A DNA stretch of 64,000 bases from Pseudomonadota bacterium (GTDB lineage: Bacteria; Myxococcota; Myxococcia; Myxococcales; Myxococcaceae). Position 1 is the first letter of the stretch. The number at the start of each line of letters is the position of its first letter. The notes beneath the pieces are model-generated. The model ran no database searches and had not been told where the DNA came from. It was given only the letters and a program-made list of their open reading frames with translations. The stretch is from assembly GCA_023423535.1 (NCBI GenBank), contig JAFAFL010000012.1, forward strand, positions 1 through 64,000, in the 5' to 3' direction. Made by a program: the position numbers and the translations under genes. Positions 51,569 through 60,240 of this stretch are shown here, one piece after another.

Positions 51569-52516
51569 CTACCGCGGCTTCGCGCCCGCGCTGCGCAGGT
51601 ACCGGTAGAAGTCGCTGTCGGTGCCCATGATGATCGACGTGGAGCGGTCCACGCTCTGCCCGTAGGACTCGAGCGTGCGCAGGTACTGGTAGAACTCGGG
51701 GTCGCGGCCGTAGGCGTCGGCGTAGATGCGCGCGGCCTGGGCGTCCGCCTTGCCCTGGATCTCCTGCGCCTGGCGGTAGGCCTCGGAGCGGATGGTCTTC
51801 AGCTCGCGCTCCATCTGTCCGCGGATCTCGGCGGAGCGGCCCATGCCCTCCGAACGCGAGCGCTCGGCGATGCGGCGGCGCTCGCTGATCATGCGCTCGA
51901 AGACCTTCACCTGGACCTCGTCCACGTAGTTGATGCGGCGGATCTGCACGTCCACCAATTCCACGCCGAAGTCCGTCACCACGCCCGCCGCGCGCTCGAG
52001 GATCCGGCGCGTCAGCTTGTCGCGCCCGAGCTCCACCCGCTCCAGCGCCTCCTGCCGCTCGGCGTTGTCGGTGAACTCCTCGTCCTCGAAGTCGCGGTTG
52101 GTGAAGCGGACCGCCTCGATGAGGTTGAACGAGGCGATGGCGTTGCGCGTCTCGCCGTCGATGATGTCCGAGAGCCGCGAGAGCGCGTTCCGCTCGTCGC
52201 GCATGCGCTGGAAGAACTGCAGGGGATCGGTGATGCGCCAGCGCGCGAAGGTGTCCACCCAGATGTACTTCTTGTCGCGGGTGGGGATCTGGTTCGGGTC
52301 GCCGCGCCAGGGCTGCCAGCGCTTGTCGAAGCGGTTCACCCGGTCGATGAACGGCGCCTTGAAGTGGAGGCCCGGCGAGGTGACCGCCCCACCCTTGGGC
52401 TCGCCGAAGCGGGTGATCACCGCCTGCTCCGTCTCGTCCAGCGTGTAGGTCGCCGCGAACCCGACGACCACCACCGCAGCGAGCGCCACCAGCCCGTAGC
52501 CCAGCCCGCGCGTCAT
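51569..52516 (-). CDS. hflC: HflC, SPFH/band-7 membrane protein
   Basis: 315 residues with one N-terminal membrane helix (GYGLVALAAVVVVGFAATY) and the SPFH domain (EQAVITRFGEPKGG, SPGLHFKAPFIDRV, RRINYVDEVQVKVFERMISERRRIAERSRSEGMG). HflC works with HflK as a large membrane complex that holds and regulates the FtsH protease. It overlaps hflK by four bases (ATGA), the typical gene order. Confidence 0.92.
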   Translation of the reverse strand: MTRGLGYGLVALAAVVVVGFAATYTLDETEQAVITRFGEPKGGAVTSPGLHFKAPFIDRVNRFDKRWQPWRGDPNQIPTRDKKYIWVDTFARWRITDPLQFFQRMRDERNALSRLSDIIDGETRNAIASFNLIEAVRFTNRDFEDEEFTDNAERQEALERVELGRDKLTRRILERAAGVVTDFGVELVDVQIRRINYVDEVQVKVFERMISERRRIAERSRSEGMGRSAEIRGQMERELKTIRSEAYRQAQEIQGKADAQAARIYADAYGRDPEFYQYLRTLESYGQSVDRSTSIIMGTDSDFYRYLRSAGAKPR

Positions 52517-53613
52517 CGCGCACCTCCGCGCACGTTCGAGTTGTTCTGCGGTGCCTGCGTCGCCGCCGCGCCCGAGGGCATGTCGATCTCTCCGTCCAGC
52601 CTGACGAAGGGCGTGATCCCCTTCGCGTTCTCGTCGAGCACCAGCTTGCGGCCGGCCTTCTGGAAGACCTCGCTCGCGGTCTCGAGGTACATGCGGCGGC
52701 GCATCACGTCCGGCGCGCGCTTGTATTCGTCGTGGATGGAGACGAAGCGTCCGGCCTCGCCCTGCGCGCGGTTCACGCGTTCGACCGCGTAGCCTTCGGC
52801 GGCACGCAGCGCCTGGTCCGCTTCACCACGCGCGCGGGGGACGGCGCGGTTCAGCTCGGCGAAGGCCTCGTTGATCATCCGCTCCTTCTCCTGGACCGCC
52901 TGGTTGACCTCGTTGAAGGAGGCCTTCACCTCGTCCGGCGGGTTCACGTCCTGGAGCACCACCTGCTGGATGTCCACGCCGGTCTCGTAGCGATCCGCGA
53001 GCGCCTGGGTGAGCTCCTTTGCCTGCGTGGCCACCGCGGTGCGGCCGGTGGTGAGGACCTCGTTCACCGAGTGATCGCCGACGACGATCCGCATCGCCGA
53101 CTCCGCGATGTCGCGCAGCGTGTCGTCCACGTCCTTCACCCGGAAGAGGTACTTCACCGGATCCGAGACCTTGTACTGGACGATCCACTCCACCACCGCG
53201 ACGTTGAGGTCGCCGGTGAGCATGGTGGACTCGCGCCGCTGCTCGCCGTCGCCCTGCGCGTACTGGGTGCGGGGGCCGGAGCGCTGGGTGCGGAAGCCGA
53301 ACTCCATCTTCAGCTGGCGCTGCACCGGGACCTTGATCAGCCGGTCGATGTTCCAGGGCAGCCGGAAGTGTGGACCCGGTCCCACCGTCTCGTGGAAGCG
53401 CCCCAGCCGCAGCACCACGCCCACCTCGTCCGGCTCCACCTGCGCGTAGGTGGTGAGCGCCGCCGAACCGACGACGAGGATCGCCACCGCGATGAGGATC
53501 TTGCCGCCGAGGCCTCGCCCCATGCGTTGCTTCAGCTGGTCGAGCACCTCGTTGATGTCGGGGCCGTCGTCGTTGCCGCGGTGGATCTTCGGTTCCCAGG
53601 CCATGGGGGCCAT
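52513..53613 (-). CDS. hflK: HflK, SPFH/band-7 membrane protein
   Basis: 366 residues. A disordered N terminus (Gly/Asp-rich) precedes one membrane helix (GGKILIAVAILVVGSAALTTYA) and the SPFH domain (EPDEVGVVLRLGRFHETVGPGPHFRLPWNIDRL), followed by a coiled coil. Partner of HflC in the FtsH-associated complex. Two adjacent ATG codons (53613 and 53604) are both possible starts. Followed by hflC with a four-base overlap; no ftsH nearby. Confidence 0.92.
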   Translation of the reverse strand: MAPMAWEPKIHRGNDDGPDINEVLDQLKQRMGRGLGGKILIAVAILVVGSAALTTYAQVEPDEVGVVLRLGRFHETVGPGPHFRLPWNIDRLIKVPVQRQLKMEFGFRTQRSGPRTQYAQGDGEQRRESTMLTGDLNVAVVEWIVQYKVSDPVKYLFRVKDVDDTLRDIAESAMRIVVGDHSVNEVLTTGRTAVATQAKELTQALADRYETGVDIQQVVLQDVNPPDEVKASFNEVNQAVQEKERMINEAFAELNRAVPRARGEADQALRAAEGYAVERVNRAQGEAGRFVSIHDEYKRAPDVMRRRMYLETASEVFQKAGRKLVLDENAKGITPFVRLDGEIDMPSGAAATQAPQNNSNVRGGAR

Positions 53614-53643
53614 GAGGTATCGCGTGAGCGTCTGGGCGCAACC

Positions 53644-54672
53644 TCAAAGGGCCCGGACGCCGACGAAGGCGGGCTTCGGGACGCGAGCCAGCTCGCCCAG
53701 CGCCGTGAGCGCGGTGGGTGACGAGGGATCGATGCGGAACGCGTGCAGCGAGTCCGAGTTCATGTTCGCCACGAGGAGCAGCTCGCCGTCCGGCGTGAGC
53801 GTGAAGTGCCTCGGGTGCCTGCCGCCGCAGGGCGTGTGACCGGCGAGCGTGAGCGTTCCGGAGTCGGGTTCGATGTGGAACGCCACGATGCTGTCGTGCC
53901 CGCGGTTCGACGCGAAGAGCAGCCGGCCATCCGGATGCACGAGGATGCCGCCGCCGTCGCTCCTGCCGCTGAAGCTGCCGGGCAGCGTGGGCACCGTCTG
54001 CAGCGCGCTCGCTTCGCCGAGAACCGGCTCGAAGGTGTAGCCGGTGATCGTGTTGCCGAACTCGTGCACGACCCAGAAGAAGCGGTTCGACGGGTGGAAG
54101 TCGAGGTGCCGGGGACCGCTGCCGCGCGCGCTCTCCAGGGGTGCGTTCGGTGAGGGGGCGAGGTGCACGTTCGGAAGGTCGAGCCCGTACTGCACGATGC
54201 GGTCGGTCCCGAGGCAGGGCACGAAGACCCAGCGGTTCGTCGCGTCAACGCGGATCTGGTGCGCCTTTTCACCGGCGGTTTCGGGCGGAGAGGGATCGGC
54301 GAGCGAGCCGTCCTCGTGCAGGTGCGCCGCGCAGACCGTCCCCGAGCCGTAGTTCGACAGGAGGAGCACACGACCCGTCTCGTCGAGCGAGAGGTGCGCG
54401 GGTCCATGGCCGCCGGAGGAGATCTCACCGAGCGGGATGAGGTCGTGGTCGTCGGTCACCGTGAACGCGCGCGCGAGGCCCGGGCTCTTCTCGTCCACGC
54501 AATAGAGGACCGGTGCGCGCGGGTGGAAGGCGAGGAAGCTCGGGTTCTCGCCGGCTTCGTGTGAGGCGAGCGGGGTGAGCTTCGGCGTGCGGTCGGGATC
54601 ACGGCTCAGGGCAAAGATGTGGATGCGGCCCTCTCCGCTGCCGACGAAGACCCGCGTGGTCGAGCTGCTCAT
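53644..54672 (-). CDS. Lactonase-family beta-propeller protein
   Basis: 342 residues, a seven-bladed propeller of the 6-phosphogluconolactonase/lactonase family. Repeating blades read ...FLAFHPRAPVLYCVDE, HLSLDETGRVLLLSNYGSGTV, IRVDATNRWVFVPCLGTDRI, HLDFHPSNRFFWVVHEFGNTI and ILVHPDGRLLFASNRGHDSI, FTLTPDGELLLVANMNSDSL. Enzymes of this type hydrolyse sugar lactones; a signal peptide is absent, so it is cytosolic. The start at 54672 is chosen over 54867, whose extra region is not conserved in style. Confidence 0.82.
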   Translation of the reverse strand: MSSSTTRVFVGSGEGRIHIFALSRDPDRTPKLTPLASHEAGENPSFLAFHPRAPVLYCVDEKSPGLARAFTVTDDHDLIPLGEISSGGHGPAHLSLDETGRVLLLSNYGSGTVCAAHLHEDGSLADPSPPETAGEKAHQIRVDATNRWVFVPCLGTDRIVQYGLDLPNVHLAPSPNAPLESARGSGPRHLDFHPSNRFFWVVHEFGNTITGYTFEPVLGEASALQTVPTLPGSFSGRSDGGGILVHPDGRLLFASNRGHDSIVAFHIEPDSGTLTLAGHTPCGGRHPRHFTLTPDGELLLVANMNSDSLHAFRIDPSSPTALTALGELARVPKPAFVGVRAL

Positions 54673-54835
54673 GCGGGCAAGGTGGCGTGCCGAAGGGCTC
54701 GGGAGAACCCGGACCGTCTCGCGGGACGGACGGACCGTTCGGGTTGTGAACTCCCCTCTTCCGGCCGGCTTCACGGGCGGGCGCGTAGAGCGCTGATTTC
54801 GTTGGGCTTTCTGCTTCGGGCAGGGCGGGCGTGGG

Positions 54836-54852
54836 CTGGCCGGGCCGTTGCT
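54836..54852 (+). promoter_or_regulatory. Sigma-54 (-24/-12) promoter ahead of a lipoprotein gene
   Basis: CTGGC, seven bases, TTGCT: a full match to YTGGC-N7-TTGCW with the invariant GG-N10-GC spacing. The transcript would start near 54863, 65 bases before the lipoprotein ATG at 54928. Confidence 0.5.
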
Positions 54853-54927
54853 CAGGCCGCCCTCCATCGCGCGTCACTTCGTCAGTGCCTTCCACCCAAC
54901 CGGCGCGCGCAACCGAAGGAGCTCCCC

Positions 54928-55413
54928 ATGTCCCCGTTCTCGTCCCGCATCGCGTTCGCCCTCAAGTCGCTCGTGCCCGCCGCCGTCGCGTCCCTGCTCA
55001 TCGCCTGCGGTCCGCCGCCGGCCGAAGCGTTCGCAGGTCTCTACGACGTCGATGGCACCGCAACGATGACCATCCAGTTGCCGGATGGCCCGCGCACGCT
55101 CACCGGGAACATCCAGGATTCGATCACGGTGATCGAAGGGTCCGACAGCGACCTCATCGTGCGCCTCGGCAGCTGCAACGTTCCCTTCAACGTCGACGAT
55201 TACGAGACGGCGCTCGTCCAGCGAGGGGGCTCGTGCGTGACGATGGACGGGAACACGAAGGTCACCATGACCTTCAACAGCGGCTCGATCCTCCGGACCA
55301 CCGATCGGGTGAGCCAGATGACGCTCAGCGCGGACCTGGACGCGGTGATCGACGGCGCGACCTATCCCGGCACCTACAAGACGAACCAGACCTGGACGAA
55401 GACGTCGAAGTAG
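54928..55413 (+). CDS. Lipoprotein of unknown function
   Basis: 161 residues. The signal peptide MSPFSSRIAFALKSLVPAAVASLLIAC has a lipobox ending LIAC. The mature part is a beta-rich domain (GLYDVDGTATMTIQLPDG, NIQDSITVIEGSDSDLIVRLGSCNVPFN, CVTMDGNTKVTMTFNSGSI, TMTLSADLDAVID-like) resembling small lipocalin-like or META-type sandwiches, with two Cys that could pair. Function unknown. GAAGGA precedes the start. A sigma-54 promoter lies upstream. Confidence 0.7.
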   Translation: MSPFSSRIAFALKSLVPAAVASLLIACGPPPAEAFAGLYDVDGTATMTIQLPDGPRTLTGNIQDSITVIEGSDSDLIVRLGSCNVPFNVDDYETALVQRGGSCVTMDGNTKVTMTFNSGSILRTTDRVSQMTLSADLDAVIDGATYPGTYKTNQTWTKTSK

Positions 55414-55603
55414 GCGGAGCGACCTCTGGCTCTGGCCTCGTGATCGGCGGGCGCTGCCTTCGGGTGGCGTCCGCTCGACGCGTTCGGGCTCTGTCCATGG
55501 CGTGGCAGCCAGAGGGGCAGGCGGCCGACTGCGATTTCCCGAGGATGCGGTGTCCGCCCGCTGACGCTCTCCCGGCGTTTGGCTACGCTCCGCGCCCTTC
55601 CCG

Positions 55604-57106
55604 ATGCCCCTTCCGCAGCCGCTCCCGTTCATCAGACGCGCCGTGCTCGCTGCCGTCGTCGCGGTGGGCGGGCCCGTCTCTGCGCAGACGATCAGCGTGA
55701 CGCCGGAGCCGCCCGCTGCGCGTGACGGGGCCGCGGCTTCGCAGTGGGAACGCCTGAGCCTCCGCGAGGCGGTGCAGACGGGCGTGGCGCAGAACCTCGA
55801 CCTCATGACGGAGCGGCTGAGGCTCGACCGGCAGCGCAGGCTCGAGCGCGGCGTGTGGGCCGGCTACAGCCCGACGGTGGTGCTCGACGCGGACCTCGTG
55901 CGGTTGCGCAGCGCGCTCGATCCGCAGGGGCGAAGGACGGTGCACACGCACTCCGCCGGCATCGTCTGGCGCACGCCGGTCGGCACCACGCTCAGCGCCG
56001 AGGGTGTGATGGTCCGGGGCCTCGCCGGCGACGGCACCGCGCACCAGGGCGGGCTCGTGTTCGGCGTGTCGCAGCCGCTGCTGCGCGGGGGCTGGATGAC
56101 GGGCGCCGCGCTGCCGCTGCGTGAGGCGGATCTGCAGTCCGCGCTGCAGCGTGAGAGTTTCCGCTTCGCGCTCAATGCGCTGATGGTGGACGTCGAGACC
56201 GCGTACTGGGACCTCGCGCTGGCCGCGGCGGACGTGGAGATCAAGCAGCGCTCGCTGGAGCGGGCGGTGAGCCAGTTCGAGGACACGCAGGAGAACATCC
56301 GCCGCGGGATCCTTGCGCCCTCCGAGATCTACGTCGTCGAAGAGAACGTCGTCTTCTTCCGGCAGGAGGTCGTGCAGTCCGCCGAGAACCACGCGCGCGC
56401 GCGGCGGAGGCTCGCGGAGCTGCTTCAGCTGCACTCGGACGAGTCGATCGCGGTGACCGATCCGCTGGAGGGCCCGGAGCTGGAGCTGCCGCTGGAGGCG
56501 CAGGTGCTCTCGGTCGGCATGGACCTGCACCCTCTGATCGTCGCGCAGCGGCACCGGCTCGCGCTCTCCGAGGTGCGGCAGCGGTACGCGAAGAACCAGT
56601 CGCTCCCGTCGCTCGATCTGACGGGCTCGCTGTCGTTGCTCGGGCAGGATCCTCGCTATGGCGGCGCGCTGGGTGCGGCGGTCAGTGATTCGTCACCGGA
56701 GGCGCGGGTGGGTTTGCGGTTCGCGCTGCCGCTCGATCGCGGCGCGGAGCGGGCGCTGGTGGATGGCGCGATCCTCGACTCGGAGCGCGAGCGCGTGGAG
56801 GTCGCGAACACCGAGCGACAGGTCACCTTCGAGATCGTCAACGGGCTCTCCGAGCTGCGCACGAACGTGGCGCTGCTCTCGCTCACCGAGAAGCAGGTGG
56901 AGCTGGCCGAGCTGAAGCTCGCGGCCGAGACGGAGAAGTACCAGAGCGGGCTCTCCACGCTGGTGGACGTGGTGCGGTTCCAGCGCGACGTGGACAACGC
57001 GCAGATAAGGCTGCAGCGCGTGCGCCGGCAGGTGCGCGTGGGCCGGGTGCGGCTGCTCGCGGCGCAGGGCGATCTTCATCTTCGCCGGGGCGTGGAGGTT
57101 CCGTGA
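55604..57106 (+). CDS. TolC-family outer-membrane efflux protein
   Basis: 500 residues with signal peptide (ends VSAQ) and two OEP repeats: helical coiled segments with the pattern SLREAVQTGVAQNLDLMTERLRLDRQRR, ALNALMVDVETAYWDLALAAADVEIKQRSLERAVSQFEDTQENI and the second repeat at about 330-480, plus strand regions. It forms the outer-membrane duct of a tripartite exporter. It heads a five-gene operon with the ABC ATPase, two adaptors and a permease; its stop overlaps the ATPase start by four bases (GTGA). Confidence 0.88.
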   Translation: MPLPQPLPFIRRAVLAAVVAVGGPVSAQTISVTPEPPAARDGAAASQWERLSLREAVQTGVAQNLDLMTERLRLDRQRRLERGVWAGYSPTVVLDADLVRLRSALDPQGRRTVHTHSAGIVWRTPVGTTLSAEGVMVRGLAGDGTAHQGGLVFGVSQPLLRGGWMTGAALPLREADLQSALQRESFRFALNALMVDVETAYWDLALAAADVEIKQRSLERAVSQFEDTQENIRRGILAPSEIYVVEENVVFFRQEVVQSAENHARARRRLAELLQLHSDESIAVTDPLEGPELELPLEAQVLSVGMDLHPLIVAQRHRLALSEVRQRYAKNQSLPSLDLTGSLSLLGQDPRYGGALGAAVSDSSPEARVGLRFALPLDRGAERALVDGAILDSERERVEVANTERQVTFEIVNGLSELRTNVALLSLTEKQVELAELKLAAETEKYQSGLSTLVDVVRFQRDVDNAQIRLQRVRRQVRVGRVRLLAAQGDLHLRRGVEVP

Positions 57107-57807
57107 CCGAGAGCGACGGTGGCTACATCGAGCTGCGCGGGATCACGAAGATCTACAAGCGCGACCAGACCGAGGTCCCGGTGCTGCACGGCATCGACCT
57201 CGCCATCGGCAAGGGCGAGCGCGTGTCGATCATGGGGCGCTCGGGGTCGGGCAAGTCCACGTTGCTCAACGTGCTCGGGTGTCTCGATGCGCCGACCGGC
57301 GGCAGCTACCGGCTCGACGGGCAGGAGGTCAGCCGCCTCGACGACAAGGCGCTCTCGCGGGTGCGCAACAAGACCTTCGGCTTCGTGTTCCAGGCGTGCC
57401 ACCTGCTGAAGGGCCTCGACGTGGTGGAGAACGTGATGCTCCCCATGGAGTACACGAACGTGCCGGAACCGGAGCAGCGCGCGCGGGCGATGGAGCTGCT
57501 CGAGCTGGTGGGGCTGGGACACCGTATCGGGCACCGGCCCTCGGAGCTCTCGGGCGGTGAGCGGCAGCGCGTGGCGATCGCGCGGGCGCTGGTGAACCGG
57601 CCGGCGGTGCTCTTCGCCGACGAGCCGACCGGCGCGCTCGATACGAAGGCCATGCGCAGCATCGTGGCGCTGTTCGAGGACATCCATCAGCGGCTGGGGA
57701 CCACGCTCGTCATCGTCACCCACGACGCGGGCGTGGCGGAGGATCTCGGAGACCGCGTCATCCGCATCGCCGACGGGCGCGTGGAGGCCGGCGCGTTCCG
57801 GGGCTGA
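57103..57807 (+). CDS. MacB/LolD-type ABC transporter ATPase
   Basis: 234 residues starting with GTG. The motifs are Walker A GRSGSGKST, LSGGERQRVAIARAL, Walker B LFADEPTGALD and the H-loop THD. The sequence is of the MacB/LolD (DevA) subfamily, which energises export with permeases of FtsX type. It is encoded separately from the permease, unlike E. coli MacB, where they are fused. Overlaps the TolC-family gene. Confidence 0.93.
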   Translation: MTESDGGYIELRGITKIYKRDQTEVPVLHGIDLAIGKGERVSIMGRSGSGKSTLLNVLGCLDAPTGGSYRLDGQEVSRLDDKALSRVRNKTFGFVFQACHLLKGLDVVENVMLPMEYTNVPEPEQRARAMELLELVGLGHRIGHRPSELSGGERQRVAIARALVNRPAVLFADEPTGALDTKAMRSIVALFEDIHQRLGTTLVIVTHDAGVAEDLGDRVIRIADGRVEAGAFRG

Positions 57808-57811
57808 AGAC

Positions 57812-59014
57812 ATGCGCGCTCCTCACTCATCCCTTCGCCGGCGGGTCGTCGCGGCGCTGATCGCCCTCGCGGTGATGGGCGGGCTGGGCCTCGTCGTGGG
57901 CACGGCGGACGCGCGCACGGGATCGTCTCCATCGTCGTCGTCGTCGCTCGAGAAGAAGAAGAGCAAGAAGAAGAAGGCGGCGGGCGAAGGCGGTGCGGCG
58001 AGCGTGGCGGGCGATCACTTCACCGGGCTCTTCGTTCCGCTGAATGCGACGGACCTGCACGCACCGGAAGGCGGCTTCCGCATCAGCGGCTGGCAGTCGT
58101 GGGGCGGCCCGTTGAAGCTGATGGACCTCACCGCCGACGGCAAGGAGGTGAAGAAGGGCGAGGTCATCGCGCGCTTCGAGTTCAGCGGCCGCGATGCGCT
58201 GCGCTGGATCCAGGAGCGACAGCAGCGCGCGGTAGCGGATCGCGAGCAGGCGCGGATCAGCGCGGACCAGACGCTGGAGGCGCTGCGGGTGGACGAGCGC
58301 CGTCGCAAGCTCGAGGCGGAGCTGGCGGCGCTGGACGTGCAGCGCGAGCGCGCGATCTCGCGGCGGCAGGCGGACCTCTACCGGATCGCGGAGAAGATCG
58401 CGCACTTCGAGGCCGAGGCGGTCACGCAGCGGCTCGTCTCCGCACAGCGCGCGCGGGACGCGGACATGGCGTTCCACGATCAGAACGTGGCCCGGATGCA
58501 GGGCGACCTCGAGCGCTACAAGGTCTTCGAGGGCCGCGCGCAGGTCGTGGCCCCGCACGACGGCGTCGTCCGTCACGCCTACAACCCGCGCGAGCGGCGC
58601 CGGGTGCAGAAGGGCGACAACATCCAGGCGGGGCAGAAGCTCGTCTCGGTGGCGAAGGACAGCGCGCTGGCGGTGCGCTTCTTCGTGCCGGAACACCGCA
58701 TCGCGGAGATCCAGCGGGGCGGCGAGGTCACCGTGGTCAGCGCCGCGTCCGGCGAGGAGCACACCGCGCGCATCGAGCGGGTGGACTTCTTCCCCCAGGA
58801 GCTGGGCTTCCTCCGCGAGCTGCCGATGCTGCCCAACGCGCGCGAGAAGGCCTTCGCCGTCGTCGCCGAGCTGCAGGGACCGCAGGAGGGGCTGTCTGCC
58901 GGGACCGAGGTGCGGGTGAAGGCGAAGGGACGCGCCGCGCCCGCGAACGTGCCCGCCCAGGCGCCTCCGGTTGCGCCGCCGTTGGCGACCGATTCGCCGG
59001 GAGCCGCGCAGTGA
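57812..59014 (+). CDS. HlyD/MFP-family periplasmic adaptor (first)
   Basis: 400 residues. An N-terminal membrane helix or signal (RVVAALIALAVMGGLGLVVG), a Lys-rich spacer, then the barrel-sandwich (EVKKGEVIARFEF), a long coiled-coil hairpin (about 120-225) and VVAPHDGVVRHAY, matching membrane-fusion adaptors. Its stop overlaps the ATG of the permease by one base. It bridges permease and TolC. A second adaptor of different sequence ends the operon. Confidence 0.85.
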   Translation: MRAPHSSLRRRVVAALIALAVMGGLGLVVGTADARTGSSPSSSSSLEKKKSKKKKAAGEGGAASVAGDHFTGLFVPLNATDLHAPEGGFRISGWQSWGGPLKLMDLTADGKEVKKGEVIARFEFSGRDALRWIQERQQRAVADREQARISADQTLEALRVDERRRKLEAELAALDVQRERAISRRQADLYRIAEKIAHFEAEAVTQRLVSAQRARDADMAFHDQNVARMQGDLERYKVFEGRAQVVAPHDGVVRHAYNPRERRRVQKGDNIQAGQKLVSVAKDSALAVRFFVPEHRIAEIQRGGEVTVVSAASGEEHTARIERVDFFPQELGFLRELPMLPNAREKAFAVVAELQGPQEGLSAGTEVRVKAKGRAAPANVPAQAPPVAPPLATDSPGAAQ

Positions 59015-60240
59015 TGATCCGCAAGCCGCACCTGCGCCGGAGCCTCGTGCAGTTCCGCACCCACCCGCTGCGCACCGCGCTGGCGCTGCTGGGGATGGTG
59101 CTCGGCGTGGGCTCCGTGGTGGGCATGGTCTCCATCGGCGAGGGCGCGCAGAAGGAGATCGTCGCCAGCCTCGAGGCGCTCGGCGGTGACGTCGTGCATG
59201 TGCGCGCGAACGAGGTGCCGGAGGAAGAGGTCGGCAAGATCGTCAATGAATCCACCGGCTTGACGCGCAACGATCTGCACGCGCTGAAGCGGGCGCTGCC
59301 GGAGATCCGCGAGAGCGCGTACGCGCGGTGGAGCAGCCTCGGGGTCAACGACCTGCCCCTGCCCTCCTACAACCTCGAGCTGGCGGCGGTGGAGCCGTCG
59401 GTGTTCTCGCTGCACAAGCTCTCGGTGCGCGAGGGCCGGCCGCTGCTGGAGCTCGATCAAAGGTTCGCGCGGCGGGTGGCGGTGATCGGCTCGGAGATCG
59501 CGGACGCGGCGTATCCCCAGGGCGCGGTGGGCCGGCGGGTGCGGCTCGGGTACGCGTACTTCGAGATCGTCGGTGTGCTGGAGACGAAGCGCTCCGCGGG
59601 TGACGTGCCGGTGGATCCGGAGCGCTACAATCGCGCGGTGGTGGTGCCCTTCGACACGGCCACCGAAGAGCTCACGCCGGCGCCCGCGTACGGCGAGGTG
59701 GGGCTGCTTTCGCTGCGCGTGGGCTCGCTGGAGGGGACGCTCTCCGCCAAGCGCGCGATGGTGCCGCTCCTGCGGTCGATGCACGGCGGGCTCGACGACT
59801 TCGAGATCCTCGCGCCGGAGGAGGTGCTGGAGAAGCGCCGCGCCACGCAGGGCATCCTCAACGTGGTGCTCATCTCCATCGCCGCCATCTCGCTGCTGGT
59901 GGGCGGCATCGGGGTGATGAACATCATGCTCGCGAACATCATGGAGCGGATCCCGGAGATCGGCCTTCGCCGCGCGATCGGCGCCAGCGCACAGGACATC
60001 CGCGATCAGTTCCTCGTCGAGGCGGTCATCGTCTGCTTCCTCGGCGGTGCGATCGGCGTGGTGTTGGGCTTCGCGCTCTCGGTGCTCGTGGGCTGGATCT
60101 TCGAGCTCCCGGTCGCCTTTGCCTGGACCGCCGTCGCCGCCGCCTTCAGCCTCTCCGTCGCGGTGGGGCTCGTCTTCGGGATCTGGCCCGCCGTGCGCGC
60201 CTCCCGCATCCATCCGGTGGAGGCCCTCTCCCATGAGTAG
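59014..60240 (+). CDS. MacB/FtsX-type ABC transporter permease
   Basis: 408 residues. An N-terminal membrane helix (TALALLGMVLGVGSVVGMVSIGEGAQ) is followed by a large periplasmic MacB-PCD domain (about 45-270) and three C-terminal helices of FtsX type (VLISIAAISLLVGGIGVMNIMLANIMERIPEIGLRRAIGA and later). It carries the typical IGEGAQKEI and EIGLRRAIGA motifs. It works with the ATPase encoded upstream. The GTG at 59011 is an alternative start. Its end overlaps the second adaptor by eight bases. Confidence 0.92.
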   Translation: MIRKPHLRRSLVQFRTHPLRTALALLGMVLGVGSVVGMVSIGEGAQKEIVASLEALGGDVVHVRANEVPEEEVGKIVNESTGLTRNDLHALKRALPEIRESAYARWSSLGVNDLPLPSYNLELAAVEPSVFSLHKLSVREGRPLLELDQRFARRVAVIGSEIADAAYPQGAVGRRVRLGYAYFEIVGVLETKRSAGDVPVDPERYNRAVVVPFDTATEELTPAPAYGEVGLLSLRVGSLEGTLSAKRAMVPLLRSMHGGLDDFEILAPEEVLEKRRATQGILNVVLISIAAISLLVGGIGVMNIMLANIMERIPEIGLRRAIGASAQDIRDQFLVEAVIVCFLGGAIGVVLGFALSVLVGWIFELPVAFAWTAVAAAFSLSVAVGLVFGIWPAVRASRIHPVEALSHE

